A program made the position numbers and the translations under genes. The notes beneath the pieces were generated by a model. It was not told the DNA's origin and ran no database searches. It worked only from the letters and a program-made list of their open reading frames with translations. Below, piece after piece: positions 6,106 through 6,592 of a stretch of DNA of 6,592 nt. Source of the stretch: Actinomycetota bacterium (GTDB lineage: Bacteria; Actinomycetota; Humimicrobiia; Humimicrobiales; Humimicrobiaceae); assembly GCA_023488645.1 (NCBI GenBank), contig JAMDDL010000017.1, forward strand, positions 1-6,592, written 5' to 3'. How positions within the stretch are numbered: the stretch's first letter is position 1; every line of letters starts with the position of its first letter.

Positions 6106-6592
6106 ATGTATATCCGTCGACAATTAGAAGAAATATTAAATAGATATTTAACATTATTCCCGGCTGTAACAATTACCGGTCCCAAGCAGTCTGGAAAATC
6201 AACCATGCTTAAAGAATGCCTTAAAGATAGATATAAATACGTTACTTTTGATAAAATCCAAAATATTGAGGATTTTTCAAGTGATCCCCAAAGCTTTATA
6301 GAGAAATATAACAATAAGGTTATTTTTGATGAAGCACAGCGGGTCCCGCAATTGTTTAACTACATAAAATTATTGATTGATGAAGATAGACAAAACTATG
6401 GTAAATTTATTTTAACGGGTTCAAGTCAATTTTCCATGATTAAAGGTATTACTGAAACACTTGCAGGAAGGGTAGGAAATATTTCTCTTCTGCCGTTTCA
6501 GTATTTAGAAATCCCTGATGAAGAGAAAACAGAACAAATATTATTTGGAAGCTATCCTGAAATTGTATTAAGAAAATACAGTGGAGTATTTG
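6106..6592 (+). CDS. AAA_14/DUF4143-type ATPase, N-terminal part
   Basis: An open frame from the ATG at 6106 to the window's end (162 codons) encodes the start of a P-loop ATPase of the AAA_14 plus DUF4143 family, usually about 380-430 residues, so more than half is missing at the right edge. It begins MYIRRQLEEILNRYLTLFP, the typical helix before the P-loop. Walker A is GPKQSGKST (25-33, with K31 and S32). Walker B is KVIFDEAQRVPQL (71-83, with D75-E76). The sensor strand is FILTGSSQF (101-109). A segment ending LAGRVGNISLLPFQYLE follows, also characteristic, and GSYPEIVLRK marks the linker to DUF4143. The family is widespread in bacteria and archaea, is often multi-copy, and has no firmly established cellular role. 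It has its own strong-looking promoter with a palindrome over the -35. No ribosome binding site is seen before the ATG. No frameshift is present in the visible part. Confidence 0.9.
   Translation, partial: MYIRRQLEEILNRYLTLFPAVTITGPKQSGKSTMLKECLKDRYKYVTFDKIQNIEDFSSDPQSFIEKYNNKVIFDEAQRVPQLFNYIKLLIDEDRQNYGKFILTGSSQFSMIKGITETLAGRVGNISLLPFQYLEIPDEEKTEQILFGSYPEIVLRKYSGVF

Noticed and set aside
6099..6314. Minus-strand open frame of 71 codons
   Set aside because: It is antisense to the P-loop region of the AAA_14/DUF4143 ATPase.

Overview
The window looks like chromosomal DNA of an AT-rich, probably anaerobic bacterium. Bacterial origin is inferred from an HD-GYP domain protein, a TatA remnant, a lipoprotein-type signal peptide and one strong Shine-Dalgarno sequence. 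An anaerobic lifestyle is only suggested, by a flavoprotein with a compact cysteine cluster of the iron-sulfur flavoprotein type. No tRNA, rRNA, CRISPR array, insertion sequence or attachment site was seen. The sequence alone does not fix the taxon.

Layout from left to right: (1) positions 1-235, minus strand, the 5' end of an NAD(P)H-dependent FMN-reductase/iron-sulfur flavoprotein gene, which is somewhat richer in GC than its surroundings. (2) 340-615, plus strand, the C-terminal half of a decayed PIN-domain (VapC-like) toxin gene without a start. (3) 616-848, AT-rich intergenic DNA with two inverted repeats; the second is a 16-bp perfect stem just before the ribosome binding site of the next gene. 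(4) 849-3290, a complete type IIIA (plasma-membrane H+-ATPase-like) P-type ATPase. (5) 3386-4006, a compact HD-GYP domain protein with no sensor domain. (6) 4145-4705, a secreted or lipid-anchored DUF4352-like protein. (7) 4698-4886, the remains of a tatA-like gene whose N-terminal membrane helix is truncated. (8) 5020-5799, a membrane-anchored protein with a Ser/Thr/Gln-rich linker and two Ig-like domains. (9) 5908-6054, a possible 48-codon small ORF. (10) 6106 to the end, the N-terminal part of an AAA_14/DUF4143-type ATPase, behind a candidate promoter whose -35 box sits inside a perfect 17-bp palindrome.

The genes do not form an obvious pathway. The ATPase would energise the membrane by ATP-driven ion (probably proton) export. 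The HD-GYP protein would hydrolyse cyclic di-GMP or a related dinucleotide. The two anchored proteins would act outside the cytoplasmic membrane. Two gene remnants (PIN, TatA) and long AT-rich gaps suggest an accessory region with gene loss. I found no convincing new multi-gene system. The best leads are the palindrome-controlled AAA ATPase promoter, the ATPase leader hairpin and the decayed tatA.
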